Positions 10,975-21,371 of a stretch of DNA of 64,000 nucleotides are shown piece by piece. Both the position numbers and the translations under genes were made by a program. The notes under the pieces are model-generated. The model did not search any database. It was not told where the DNA came from and was given only the letters and a program-made list of their open reading frames with translations. The stretch comes from Terfezia claveryi (lineage: Eukaryota; Ascomycota; Pezizomycetes; Pezizales; Pezizaceae): positions 62,001-126,000 of the forward strand of contig WHUX01000028.1 in the NCBI GenBank assembly GCA_015179025.1. Direction: 5' to 3'. Numbering within the stretch: the stretch's first letter is position 1; each line of letters opens with the position of its first letter.

Positions 10975-11354
10975 TCTTCCTGATGTAGGGCTTCCCTAGC
11001 AAGACAGTTAATAGCCAAGCGCAACTTTGCCTGTTCGTCAGTAAAGGTCGCAGTGTAGAGGCGTAATTGGGTCAAGAAGGCTTGAAGCTTGCTACGACTT
11101 CCATCGAATTCTTTTGGCTTGGGTATCTTTTCTCGCAATCCTCCTCTGGCAGGGGCGTTTCTAGCTAGAGCAGTGGCTATTGTCTGTGCTTCCGTGAGTT
11201 GTGTTCGTAAGTCGTCTATGGCTTGTTGTTAGGCCATAGCGTAATCTAGCACTACTTGTCGCTCGTCCTGAAGGTCTTGGATTTGTCGGTGTAGATCTGT
11301 GGTTTGTTGTGTGGGGACTTGGGCTGTAAGGGTCTGGACCTGGTTTGTCAGGTC
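10975..11354 (-). pseudogene. Ty3-type gag of element B, C-terminal half
   Basis: Continues in frame from the N-terminal half at 20971-21108; the 9.6-kb composite element sits between them. It reads LTNQVQTLTAQVPTQQ, a coiled-coil-like QDLQDERQ, then PKPKEFDGSRSKLQAFLTQL and DEQAKLRLAINCLAREAL, the typical start of a fungal Ty3 gag core. A TAA at 11229-11231 (CAA in its ancestor by context) breaks the frame. Homology stops near 10975. Confidence 0.75.
11350..11354. repeat. Target-site duplication, left (AGGTC)
   Basis: Same five bases as 20966-20970. Removing the 9.6-kb insert and one copy restores the element-B gag frame (AMADLTNQ). Confidence 0.85.
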
Positions 11355-12064
11355 TGTTAGGGGCGGACAGTCTAGTCCGGGCCAATTATGAGGTAAAGAG
11401 CTTAGCGAGCTTCTAGTGGCATTTAGTGGAGCTAGCACAACAGGGACGGGTGTGCGAGGGTGACGAAAGTGTAGAGATCAAGGAGATATAGTGCTTAGGC
11501 TTTCGAAGAAGTATACAAGACAGTGCTTGGGTTCTGCCCTTTCTATCTAGGTGGCAGAGGCCCCTTATATAGACATCTCGGGGATTGTCCTGACCCCCCC
11601 CACATGCTCACGGCATGAGCTTCCTAAACCTCGGAGACATGATTGCAAATCAATGACGGAGATATAAGCAGCTTAGGAATCAATGACGGAGCAGCTTGAA
11701 AATCAATGATTGCAAATCATTGATTGGAAATAAGGGAAACGGAGACATGCTTGCAAATCAACAACGTAGACATCAGCGGCTTGGAAATCAATGATTGGAA
11801 ATCGAATATGCCTTGAACCGGTCCTCCGTAAGAAGCAGTTATCCCATAAGCCAATACGACCTAGCCCCAACCCTCTTGGTCATCGCTAGAACGGTGCACA
11901 CACTTCCTTGTCCCGGCCAGTCTCTCTACTCAACCCATAGGTATGAGCTAGAGGGCCCATTGCTAGACCTGCTGTGGGTGATCAATCCACGTCGTTGGCC
12001 TCAGCGGCTGTCGGCTTCGGTTTTCCGCCTCTGCGTAGACCACCCTCACGTGAGATTCATAACA
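11355..12064 (-). repeat. Full LTR, minus orientation
   Basis: 710 bp, TGTTATGAATC to CCGCCCCTAACA, the same length as the plus copy at 16579-17288. Contains the CTATATAAGG box, so the transcription start probably lies just downstream of it. Confidence 0.9.
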
Positions 12065-12067
12065 TTA

Positions 12068-12074
12068 CCCCCCC
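12068..12074 (-). promoter_or_regulatory. Polypurine tract, minus copy
   Basis: G-run followed by TAA immediately before the LTR 5' end on minus; the plus copy has the same arrangement at 16568-16575. Confidence 0.6.
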
Positions 12075-12539
12075 GTTGGAAAGCAGGCGTCCCGACTGCT
12101 ACCTTCAGAGCTCCGGTGAATGTCGTTCTCTATGTGAGTATGGATGGGCCAAAATCTTTGGTTCCCGCTGCTAATGCCAGGTTCCAACATCCCAATCTAA
12201 TCGAGTCATCGATTGTGGGGCCCATTCAGTGGCCGGTGTGCCCTATCATATTGTCCATATGGTTCGGTCACCAGTAAAACCTCCCTTTTTATCAGCAAAA
12301 CCCAGTGGGAAAAAGCCAATAGAAGGTAGGAAAGGTATGACCTCATGCCTTGACCTTGCAAGCGTAGGTAGTTGTGACGGCGTAGGCTATGGCGTAGATA
12401 ATTGGCTATAAACGTGACTCTAAGGAGCGCACGCAATGGCCAAACTATACCACACTAGTGTGGTATAGTTTCGAGGGACAATATGTATTGTTGTGAGTTT
12501 GGTAGACAATAGTATAGACGTAGACAATGGATGGCTTTT

Positions 12540-14500
12540 TCAGCAAAATCGCGTATCTCTGGGTTTCCTTGGAAACTTGTCATGAAATGCTCTCACTTCA
12601 TTCCTGCATGACATAGTATCCAAAGTTTGCCAGGTATCGTCTTCAGGGCTGTACCCCTGCCATCGGATTCGGTACAAGACCTTGCCTTTCCTGCGTACCG
12701 AATCTACAATTTCCTCGACGCCATACTCGATGTCTTCATCTTCTTCCACATCCATGGCTTGTGGGTCTGCTCGGTTGTGGAATGGCTTCAGCAACGTAGT
12801 GTGGACGACCTTGTGCAGCCTGGTACCCTTCGGTATATCGAGGTCATACGCATGGGTTCCGACTTTTCGTACCACTTTATATGGGCCGATCCATTTGGTC
12901 ATAAGAGATCGGTTGTTGCCCGCTTTGATGGTAAGGTTGCGTCGGTCTACTAGCACCTGGTTGCCAGGCTCATAAGTTCTAGCCTTTTCCATGGATAGTG
13001 AGCTTCTCCTATCGTTGATGTGCTTGAGGGTCTCATGGATTTGACTATGCACCGAGGTCATGCGGTCCAGCCATTCTTCAGCTGCAGGTGAACTGAGCTG
13101 ATATTCCGTATTTAGATGAATAGCTCTAGGGTCAAATCCATAGAGAGATCTGAATGGTGAGTATCCATGTGTTGAGGTTGCGGTTGAGTTGTATGCAAAC
13201 TCAGCCAAGGGTAGCCACCTTAACCAGCGATTTTGCCGGTCATGGCAGAAAATACGGAGGTATTGCTTTAGAGTCTGAATTGCTCGTTCCGACAAGCCAT
13301 CCGTTTGGGGGTGGTGGGCTGTGGATAATCGGAGGTGGATGTCCAGCTTTTGGTTTAGTTGTCTGAACATTTCTGAGGCAAATTGAGGTCCACGGTCAGA
13401 GGTGATGTGCCTTGGCAAGCCATGGAGCTTCCAAATATCAGTGATATAAGCATTGGCTACATCCTCTGCTGTCCATGTTGTTTTTGCAGCTATATACCGC
13501 TGCATCTTGGTGAATCTGTCAGTTATTACCAAAATCGCATTAAAGCCCTCAGAATCTGGCAATTCGCCCACAAAATCCATCGCAATCTCTTCCCAAGGTC
13601 GGTTTCCTGTGGGCATCGGTACTAGCTTTGTTTGCCTTGAATGTCTATCTGATTTAGCCTTTTGACAAGGCAAACACCCTGCCACATAAGATGCCACATC
13701 TTCCTGCCAGTTTTCCCATACGAAATTCCGGCTAACAAGCTCTTCTGTGCGTGCTTTCCCCCAGTGCCCTGCAACCTTACTGTCATGACACTGTCTCAAA
13801 ACCTCCAATTTGTGTTCCGGCGGTACCTCCAATAAGCCACTGTCTCGCCTAGGCCATCCTGATACGTCGATGTTTTCTAGCGAGGGGTCCTCCACTTGGT
13901 GGCCTACCTCTTCTTCTAACAGTAGCTGGCCTTCTTTTAGCAGACGTTCTTCTGCACCTGACTTCTCTTCTCCTGCTCTTCGGCTAAGCGCATCTGGTTT
14001 GCCCATTTTGGGGCCCGGCCGATATGTAATCGTGAATCTGAATTCGGCGAGTTTCTGGTACCAGGTGGCTTGTCTAGAGTTGAGCTTTTGCTTGGTGTTG
14101 AAGTACTGCAGGCCTTGGTGGTCAGTGTAGATGTTGACTGGTATACCGACCAGCCAAGCTCGCCATTTGCGAAAACAGTCCACTATAGCAAAGAGTTCTT
14201 TATCGTGAATTGGCCAGTTTCTTTGGGTAGAATCCAGTGTTTTTGAGTGATAATCCACCGGATGTAGGGTTTTAACAGTTGATAGCTTATCGCCAGTATT
14301 GCGACCGTGATACTGGGATAGTACTCCAGCAATGGCCTGATTGCTGGCGTCCGTTTCCATGATGGTGTCAAGTGTGCGGTCGAACTGAGTAAGAATTGGC
14401 GCTGCCATGAACTCTGCTCGTAGGTCATCAAAGGCCTGCTGCTGTCTAGCCCCCCATGAAAATGGTATATCCTTGGTGAGTTCAGTCTTGCAGTACTTCA
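12540..14500 (-). CDS. Ty3 chromovirus pol, 3' part (RNase H, integrase, chromodomain)
   Basis: A continuous reading frame of about 650 codons. Order: end of RT (TELTKDIPFSWGARQQQAFDDL), RNase H (METDASNQAIAGVLSQYH, then IYTDHQGLQYF), integrase zinc domain (H-x7-H ... CLPCQ), integrase core with its three acids in MDFVGELPD, TSDRGPQF and PQTDGLSERAIQTL, then a chromodomain (YGVEEIVDS, YRIRWQGYSPEDDTW). The chromodomain defines a chromovirus and is thought to direct insertion to marked chromatin. The 5' end is cut at the inversion junction near 14490, so the RT palm is absent. The first ~15 codons are inverted sequence, not native. Confidence 0.85.
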
Positions 14501-16101
14501 ACACCAAGCAAAGGCTCAACTCCAGACAAGCCACTTGGTATCAGAAACTGGCCGAATTCAGGTTCACAATAACATATCGGCCAGGCCCCAAAATGGGCAA
14601 ACCAGATGCACTTAGCCGAAGAGCTGGAGAAGAAAAGTCAGGTGCAGAAGACCGTCTGCTAAAGGAAGGACAACTACTATTAGTATTACAAGAAGAGGCA
14701 GGCCTTATAGGAGAGGATATTGATGCAGACGACCATCTTATCCAGCTAGAAGATCCCTCACTAGAAAGCATTGACGTATCAAGATGGCCTAGACGGAACA
14801 GTGGCTTATTAGAGGTACCGCCAGAATACAAATTGGAGGTTTTGAGACAGTGTCATGACAGCAAGGTTGCAGGACACTGGGGGAAAGCGCGCACAGAAGA
14901 ACTTGTTAGTCGCAATTTTGTATGGGAAAACTGGCAGGAAGATGTAGCATCCTACATCGCAGGGTGTTTGCCTTGTCAAAAGGCCAAATCGGACCGGCAT
15001 TCAAGGCAAACAAAGCTAGTACCCATGCCAACAGGAAACCTGCCTTGGGAGGAAATTGCGATGGATTTTGTGGGGGAATTACCAGATTCTGAGGGTTTTA
15101 ATGCAATTTTGGTGATAACAGACAGATTCACCAAGATGCAGCGGTATATAGCTGCAAAAACAACCTGGACAACGGAAGATGTGGCCAACACCTATATTAA
15201 TAATATTTGGAAATTGCATGGCCTACCAAGATATATCACTTCCGACCGAGGACCGCAATTTGCCTCAGAAATGTTCCGGCAGATGAATAAAAAGCTAGAT
15301 ATTCATCTCCGATTATCTACCGCCCACCACCCTCAAACAGATGGGTTGTCTGAACGAGCAATTCAGACACTCAAACAATACCTTCGGATATTTTGCCATG
15401 ACTGCCAAAATCGCTGGGCAAAATGGTTACCCTTAGCTGAGTTCGCATACAACTCGACCTCCACCTCAACCCATGGATACTCGCCTTTTAGGTCCCTCTA
15501 TGGATTTGACCCCAGAACAATCCACCTTAATACTGACTATCAGCTAACCTCGCCAGCGGCTGAAGAATGGCTGGACCGCATGACTACAGTACATAGCCAG
15601 ATCCATGACATTCTCAAACATATCAATGATAAAAGAAGTTCAACGTCTATAGAGAAGGCTAGAACATTCGAACCTGGCAACCAAGTACTGGTAGATCGTC
15701 GGAATCTCACGGTCAAAGCAGGGAACAATCGATCCCTAATGACTAAGTGGATCGGCCCCTATAAGGTGGTACGGAGAGTCGGAACGCATGCATATGAACT
15801 CGACATACCGAAGGGTATCAGGTTGCATAGGGTTATACACACCACCCTGCTAAAGCCATTCCATGACCGAGCAGACCCACAGGCCATGGATGTGGAAGAA
15901 GATGAAGACATTGAGTATGGTGTCGAGGAAATTGTAGATTCGGTACGCAGGAAAGGAAAGGTCTTGTACCGAATCCGATGGCAGGGGTACAGCCCTGAAG
16001 ACGATACCTGGCAAACTTTGGATACTATGTCATGCAGGAATGAAGTGAGAGCATTTCATGACAAGTTTCCAAGGAAACCCAGAGATACGCGATTTTGCTG
16101 A
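14485..16101 (+). CDS. Ty3 chromovirus pol, 3' part, inverted copy
   Basis: Mirror of the previous entry starting at LQYFNTKQRLNSRQATWYQ. Integrase zinc, D-D-E and chromodomain motifs are all present and open. It is not an exact mirror: there is an extra acidic block around AGLIGEDIDADDHLIQLED, and many single changes (SERW/VSRW, NKKL/NQKL type). So the two arms come from different element copies, which argues against a simple palindromic assembly error. The junction at 14485-14497 shares GCAGTACTTCAA-like sequence with both arms. Confidence 0.85.
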   Translation, partial: VLQYFNTKQRLNSRQATWYQKLAEFRFTITYRPGPKMGKPDALSRRAGEEKSGAEDRLLKEGQLLLVLQEEAGLIGEDIDADDHLIQLEDPSLESIDVSRWPRRNSGLLEVPPEYKLEVLRQCHDSKVAGHWGKARTEELVSRNFVWENWQEDVASYIAGCLPCQKAKSDRHSRQTKLVPMPTGNLPWEEIAMDFVGELPDSEGFNAILVITDRFTKMQRYIAAKTTWTTEDVANTYINNIWKLHGLPRYITSDRGPQFASEMFRQMNKKLDIHLRLSTAHHPQTDGLSERAIQTLKQYLRIFCHDCQNRWAKWLPLAEFAYNSTSTSTHGYSPFRSLYGFDPRTIHLNTDYQLTSPAAEEWLDRMTTVHSQIHDILKHINDKRSSTSIEKARTFEPGNQVLVDRRNLTVKAGNNRSLMTKWIGPYKVVRRVGTHAYELDIPKGIRLHRVIHTTLLKPFHDRADPQAMDVEEDEDIEYGVEEIVDSVRRKGKVLYRIRWQGYSPEDDTWQTLDTMSCRNEVRAFHDKFPRKPRDTRFC

Positions 16102-16567
16102 AAAAGCCATCCATTGTCTACGTCTATACTATTGTCTACCAAACTCACAACAATACATATTGTCCCTCGAAACTATACCACACTAGTGTGGTATAGTTTG
16201 GCCATTGCGTGCACTCCTTAGAGTCACGTTTATAGCCAATTATCTACGCCATAGCCTACGCCGTCACAACTACCTATGCCTGCAAGGTTAAGGCATGAGG
16301 TCATACCTTTCCTACCTTTTATTGGCTTTTTCCCACTGGGTTTTGCTAATAAAAAGGGAGGTTTTACTGGTGACCGAACCATATTGACAATATGATAGGG
16401 CACACCGGCCACCGAATGGGCCCCACGATCGATGAGTCGATTAGATTGGGATGTTGGAACCTGGCATTAGCAGCGGGAACCAAAGGTTGTGGCCCATTCA
16501 TACTCATATTGAGAGGAACATGTACCATGAGCCCTGAGGTCAGCAGTCGGGACGACCTGCTTTTCAA

Positions 16568-16575
16568 GGGGGGGG
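16568..16575 (+). promoter_or_regulatory. Polypurine tract, plus copy
   Basis: Eight G then TAA directly before the LTR. Confidence 0.6.
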
Positions 16576-16578
16576 TAA

Positions 16579-17288
16579 TGTTATGAATCTCACGTGAGGG
16601 TGGTCTACGCAGAGGCGGAAAACCGAAGCCGACAGCCGCTGAGGCCAACGACGTGGATTGATCACCCACAGCAGGTCTAGCAATGGGCCCTCTAGCTCAT
16701 ACCTATGGGTTGAGTAGAGAGACTGGCCGGGACAAGGAAGTGTGTGCACCGTTCTAGCGATGACCAAGAGGGTTGGGGCTAGGTCGTATTGGCTTATGGG
16801 ATAACTGCTTCTTACGGAGGACCGGTTCAAGGCATATTCGATTTCCAATCATTGATTTCCAAGCCGCTGATGTCTACGTTGTTGATTTGCAAGCATGTCT
16901 CCGTTTCCCTTATTTCCAATCAATGATTTGCAATCATTGATTTTCAAGCTGCTCCGTCATTGATTCCTAAGCTGCTTATATCTCCGTCATTGATTTGCAA
17001 TCATGTCTCCGAGGTTTAGGAAGCTCATGCCGTGAGCATGTGGGGGGGGTCAGGACAATCCCCGAGATGTCTATATAAGGGGCCTCTGCCACCTAGATAG
17101 AAAGGGCAGAACCCAAGCACTGTCTTGTATACTTCTTCGAAAGCCTAAGCACTATATCTCCTTGATCTCTACACTTTCGTCACCCTCGCACACCCGTCCC
17201 TGTTGTGCTAGCTCCACTAAATGCCACTAGAAGCTCGCTAAGCTCTTTACCTCATAATTGGCCCGGACTAGACTGTCCGCCCCTAACA
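16579..17288 (+). repeat. Full LTR, plus orientation
   Basis: 710 bp, TG...CA. Followed by TTACAGTGCTT, which is also the start of the leader before gag (near 19070, minus), so this is the natural LTR-leader edge. After 11 bp it switches to other element parts. Confidence 0.9.
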
Positions 17289-17882
17289 TTACAGTGCTTG
17301 GGTTCTTCTTCTAAGTTCAATGCCATAACTGTAGGTATCTGGTATGTTTTGCAAGGGATTATATATCCTGCGGTATTATTTTCCAACCTGGCCTCGGAGG
17401 TGTTGACTATCAAATTGTTTTCTTTTAGCCATGATAAGCCCAAAACAATATCCCTTCGGCCAATATCCAGCACCTCTGCATCTAGGGCAAATTTGTAGGG
17501 CAGGTTTTTATGCGGTTGCGGGCTTAGTTGTGGTTGCGAGCTTGATTGCAGTTGCGGGCTTGGTTGCAATTGCGAGGTTGGTTGTGGTTGGGAGCTTGGT
17601 TGCGATTGTGAGGTTGGTTGAGGAAAAGAAGTGATTTTTTGTATTGAAAATGTGGTATTTACCACAAAAATTCCACCTTTTAGCTTTGTACCATCCCCTG
17701 AGATATAGCCACTTGATTTCTTCTTTTCCAGACTCCTAGTTTTTTCGCAACTTTGGGGCCTACCACAGGTGCAGAAGCCCCGCAATCCACAATTGCTTCT
17801 ATTTCTAGTCCAGCAATCGATATTGGTACTATAAGTAAAGGTTCATGTCTAGGGGTTCGGCCGATTGTTTTGGTCGAACCCC
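17289..17882 (-). pseudogene. Ty3 protease fragment, first copy
   Basis: Duplicate of 19525-20071. Carries VDCGAS (aspartic protease, Cys in place of the usual T/S), a low-complexity run of SQPQP(S/T) units, then LDAEVLDIGRRDIVLGLSWL. Compared with the second copy it lacks one C in the C-run near 17697, which shifts the frame after the active site. It has more SQPQ-type units than the other copy. Confidence 0.75.
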
Positions 17883-17895
17883 TTAGTCTTTTCCC
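17851..17895 (-). promoter_or_regulatory. Predicted -1 ribosomal frameshift signal, copy 1
   Basis: On minus: heptamer G GGA AAA in the gag frame, five bases (GACTA), then AGGGGTTCG, a 15-nt loop and CGAACCCCT (9-bp perfect stem). The gag stop TAA sits at the start of the stem. A -1 slip reads on through to the protease frame (EPLLIVPISIAGLEIEAIVD). Confidence 0.7.
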
Positions 17896-19010
17896 GAATC
17901 TGAATCTCCTTCATCTTGTTGCTGATTTTCTTCGGATTTAAATTCAGGGTCAGAGTCTAGTTGAGTTATTCGTAGTGTACCAGTGTCCGTCCTTGCCTTT
18001 TTTGCTGCGGGAGCAGAGACATCTGATGATTTGGGTGGGTTGCCGATGAATGGCTTGGGCAGGGTCGTTGGGGGTGGGGTTTGTCGGTAACGGATACTCT
18101 GGCAATCAGCAATTCTATGTCCAGTCTTACCACATTTGAGGCACCGGTTTTCTTTCTTCCTCTTATTGATGGTATCCGTAGTCACCTCTGATTGGTCTGA
18201 CGAACGTTGAGTTGACCGATCTATGCGGGATCGATCGGAATATGTCCGCTTTGTGGGCTGATTTTTTGAGTTTTGTTCAGCCTGGGCGATGTCCATTTGG
18301 ACTAATTTCTTCAACCATTTGGTTGGCTGGTCTCTGAGGTCCTCGTAATGAGTCATCTTCGATCGGAGCCGAGGCTTAATCCCCATAAGGATTATTCGAA
18401 TGAGAAGGGTTTGAGGTATCTCCGCATATGCATTCAACCGATCCATGGTGGCGAGATAATCTTGGACGGCTCCGGTCTGCTTAAGCTCATAGATCTGTCT
18501 GTGCGCATTATCAGCTTGGTAATGATCAGAAAAATGTGCTAAGAGCGCTTCTTTTGCTTCCTCCCATGTCTTCCACTTAGCCTCGTTCGGCTTCCACCAT
18601 GAGAGCGCCGAACCCTTCATTGACATTCCCGCTATTACTATCTTATCCTCTTCTGCTTTTACTCTTCTCAGCTTGAAGTATCCTTCTAAGTGGAACAGAA
18701 AATGTTCAAGTTCTGTCCGGTCTCCAGAGAATTTTTCTGGCGGGCGGATGTTGAGGGACACATTTTGACTGGATGGGGTGGGACTTTGCCGCCTGGTTGG
18801 AGGGTCAGGGGTTGGGTGGGCGGGAGTTCGCCGGTCTGTGGTTGCGCCTCTCTCTGGGATTCTTGGTGTTGCAGAACCCGATTCCAGAGTACTAACTCTG
18901 GCTTCCATTGCTTTGAGCTGAGCAATGAGTACTGAGTTGATCTGTGTGAGGGAGGCGATCGTATTTTGGGGCTCTGCTGAGCTCTCGTTGGCATGGTCAA
19001 TACTCGACAT
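17883..19010 (-). CDS. Ty3 chromovirus gag, 375 aa
   Basis: Starts MSSIDHANESSAEPQ and ends in an acidic tail. Order: coiled-coil-like N-terminus (AQLKAMEARVSTLES), proline-rich linker, the gag core (PPEKFSGDRTELEHFLFHLE ... AHFSDHY), basic stretch, and one zinc knuckle CLKCGKTGHRIADC. The frame is intact. Upstream it is fused without a stop to a protease-RT fragment. Downstream a GGGAAAA slip site lies six bases before its stop codon and a hairpin follows, so protease was probably made by -1 frameshifting. Confidence 0.85.
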   Translation of the reverse strand: MSSIDHANESSAEPQNTIASLTQINSVLIAQLKAMEARVSTLESGSATPRIPERGATTDRRTPAHPTPDPPTRRQSPTPSSQNVSLNIRPPEKFSGDRTELEHFLFHLEGYFKLRRVKAEEDKIVIAGMSMKGSALSWWKPNEAKWKTWEEAKEALLAHFSDHYQADNAHRQIYELKQTGAVQDYLATMDRLNAYAEIPQTLLIRIILMGIKPRLRSKMTHYEDLRDQPTKWLKKLVQMDIAQAEQNSKNQPTKRTYSDRSRIDRSTQRSSDQSEVTTDTINKRKKENRCLKCGKTGHRIADCQSIRYRQTPPPTTLPKPFIGNPPKSSDVSAPAAKKARTDTGTLRITQLDSDPEFKSEENQQQDEGDSDSGKD

Positions 19011-19074
19011 TTTTTCCGCTATCTTTTTAGGTATCGGTACGTCCAAGATTGAGGATGCCGGAGAAAAGCACTGT

Positions 19075-19979
19075 AATGTTAGGAAGTTATAACCATTCTT
19101 TAGGTCAAGCTTAGTTAGCCATTTAGCCCCCTTAGTTCTGTCCAGCAAGTCGTTGATAAGAGGCAAAGGGTATCTATTGGGTATCGTAATGCGGTTTATG
19201 CCTCTATAATCCACACACAAGCGGAGGGAACCATCCTTTTTCCGCACAAATAATATCGGTGCCCCAGCAGCTGATCTTGATTTCCTTACTTTCCCTACTG
19301 GAACATTTTCCTCTAAATACCGCTCTAAAGCAATTTCTTCCTCCCAGGTCATTTTGTAAATTGGCCCATTAGGTACTTTTGCCTTTGGATCGTTGAGAGG
19401 GATTGAATGGTCCCAGGGCTTATGATTGGGCAATCTGGCGGCTTGTTCGGCTGAAAACACTTGTGCGTAGTGGGTATAGCGGTGGGTAGCATCGATTATT
19501 AGTATAATCTCGTTTGCTTGGAGGGGTTCTTCTTCTAAGTTCAATGCCATAACTGTAGGTATCTGGTATGTTTTGCAAGGGATTATATATCCTGCGGTAT
19601 TATTTTCCAACCTGGCCTCGGAGGTGTTGACTATCAAATTGTTTTCTTTTAGCCATGATAAGCCCAAAACAATATCCCTTCGGCCAATATCCAGCACCTC
19701 TGCATCTAGGGCAAATTTGTAGGGCAGGTTTTTATGCGGTTGCGGGCTTAGTTGTGGTTGCGAGGTTGGTTGTGGTTGGGAGCTTGGTTGCGATTGTGAG
19801 GTTGGTTGAGGAAAAGAAGTGATTTTTTGTATTGAAAATGTGGTATTTACCACAAAAATTCCACCTTTTAGCTTTGTACCATCCCCCTGAGATATAGCCA
19901 CTTGATTTCTTCTTTTCCAGACTCCTAGTTTTTTCGCAACTTTGGGGCCTACCACAGGTGCAGAAGCCCCGCAATCCAC
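19075..19979 (-). pseudogene. Ty3 protease and RT N-terminus fragment
   Basis: Protease as in the first copy, with its frame intact, then the RT fingers: FVRKKDGSLRLCVDYRGIN and RYPLPLINDLLDR up to LTKLDLKNGYNF. There the sequence jumps to an LTR end plus leader (CTAACATTACAGTGCTT) and on into gag in frame. The palm motif YxDD is missing. Gene order is therefore protease, RT start, gag, a circular permutation of the normal order. Confidence 0.8.
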
Positions 19980-20039
19980 AATTGCTTCTATTTCTAGTCC
20001 AGCAATCGATATTGGTACTATAAGTAAAGGTTCATGTCT

Positions 20040-20084
20040 AGGGGTTCGGCCGATTGTTTTGGTCGAACCCCTTAGTCTTTTCCC
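20040..20084 (-). promoter_or_regulatory. Predicted -1 ribosomal frameshift signal, copy 2
   Basis: Same heptamer, spacer and 9-bp stem as copy 1, before the second protease. Only the last part of gag (20072-20187) precedes it. Confidence 0.65.
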
Positions 20085-20187
20085 GAATCTGAATCTCCTT
20101 CATCTTGTTGCTGATTTTCTTCGGATTTAAATTCAGGGTCAGAGTCTAGTTGAGTTATTCGTAGTGTACCAGTGTCCGTCCTTGCCT
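20072..20187 (-). pseudogene. Gag 3' end, duplicate
   Basis: The last ~38 codons of gag (LDSDPEFKSEENQQQDEGDS), cut on the 5' side by an LTR fragment at 20188. Confidence 0.75.
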
Positions 20188-20418
20188 ATCCCCGAGATGT
20201 CTATATAAGGGGCCTCTGCCACCTAGATAGAAAGGGCAGAACCCAAGCACTGTCTTGTATACTTCTTCGAAAGCCTAAGCACTATATCTCCTTGATCTCT
20301 ACACTTTCGTCACCCTCGCACACCCGTCCCTGTTGTGCTAGCTCCACTAAATGCCACTAGAAGCTCGCTAAGCTCTTTACCTCATAATTGGCCCGGACTA
20401 GACTGTCCGCCCCTAACA
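20188..20418 (+). repeat. LTR fragment, plus
   Basis: Last 231 bp of the LTR, from ATCCCCGAGATG to CCCTAACA, then TTACAGTGCTT of the leader. Confidence 0.85.
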
Positions 20419-20420
20419 TT

Positions 20421-20965
20421 ACAGTGCTTGGGTTCTGCCCTTTCTATCTAGGTGGCAGAGGCCCCTTATATAGACATCTCGGGGATTGTCCTGACCCCCC
20501 CCACATGCTCACGGCATGAGCTTCCTAAACCTCGGAGACATGATTGCAAATCAATGACGGAGATATAAGCAGCTTAGGAATCAATGACGGAGCAGCTTGA
20601 AAATCAATGATTGCAAATCATTGATTGGAAATAAGGGAAACGGAGACATGCTTGCAAATCAACAACGTAGACATCAGCGGCTTGGAAATCAATGATTGGA
20701 AATCGAATATGCCTTGAACCGGTCCTCCGTAAGAAGCAGTTATCCCATAAGCCAATACGACCTAGCCCCAACCCTCTTGGTCATCGCTAGAACGGTGCAC
20801 ACACTTCCTTGTCCCGGCCAGTCTCTCTACTCAACCCATAGGTATGAGCTAGAGGGCCCATTGCTAGACCTGCTGTGGGTGATCAATCCACGTCGTTGGC
20901 CTCAGCGGCTGTCGGCTTCGGTTTTCCGCCTCTGCGTAGACCACCCTCACGTGAGATTCATAACA
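20421..20965 (-). repeat. LTR fragment, minus, outer end of the insertion
   Basis: 545 bp of LTR from its TG end (20965) inward. It joins the leader of the plus fragment through ACAGTGCTT, a 9-bp word present in both. Confidence 0.85.
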
Positions 20966-21108
20966 AGGTCCGCCATTGCTGGTCCTAGTGCAGTGAGGAG
21001 AGTGCGGGTATCATTGACTAGTTCGTTCATAATATCGGTAGGGTTATGAGGTACTTGCCAACGGGCAAGCAGCTGGGTGATGTGTGGAAGCAATGGGGCG
21101 GAAGACAT
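20966..21108 (-). pseudogene. Ty3-type gag of element B, N-terminal half
   Basis: ATG at 21106-21108; MSSAPLLPHITQLLARWQVP, then MNELVNDTRTLLTALGPAMADL, interrupted by the composite element. The other half is at 10975-11354. The first five bases on plus are the right target duplication AGGTC. Confidence 0.75.
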
Positions 21109-21371
21109 GGCTATGGTTTTTCGCTCGGTGGAATAATTGGACAGGCAACGTAGTATAACAGGGCTATGGCTATGAGCACTTCCAAGGAGCACAGGCTATG
21201 AACTATGGATATAGAGAGAGATTTCTCTGACAAGGAGGAACGTATGTATTCAGCACGGCTAAGATACAGGACATTGCATGAAGAGAGAATAAAAGAGTGG
21301 GATTGGGAGATCCTAATATAAGGATCCCCGCGGGGTTCCAACATATTTCTTAGCGCCCATACATTCCAACA
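21109..21371 (-). repeat. Probable 5' LTR and leader of element B
   Basis: On minus it begins TGTTGGAATG (21371) or TGTTGGAACC (21343), followed by a CTTATATTAGG box. The arrangement before the gag ATG fits an LTR and leader. No second copy is available to set its borders. Confidence 0.4.

Larger units (their letters stand above)
11355..20965 (-). mobile_element. Scrambled Ty3 chromovirus, 9.6 kb, one insertion unit
   Basis: Both termini are LTR ends in the same orientation (CTAACA at 11355, TGTTATGAATC at 20965) and a 5-bp duplication flanks the whole. In between: a full LTR (-), pol from RNase H to chromodomain (-), the same pol part inverted (+), a full LTR (+), a protease fragment (-), gag (-), a protease-RT fragment (-), a gag end (-), an LTR fragment (+) and an LTR fragment (-). 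Several junctions share 6-9 bp. I saw no YxDD box of RT anywhere inside. Two retroelement-derived strands joined by template switching before integration would explain it; misassembly is the alternative. Confidence 0.75.

Noticed and set aside
12627..14130. Long plus-strand frames inside the minus pol
   Set aside because: They are antisense shadows of integrase and RNase H; no motif in their own translation.
14407..16101. Simple palindromic assembly artefact
   Set aside because: The arms differ by an inserted acidic block and many substitutions, so they are not the same molecule read twice; other assembly errors are not excluded.
17205..17498. Plus frame across the LTR end
   Set aside because: Formed by LTR and inverted protease sequence; no coding motif.
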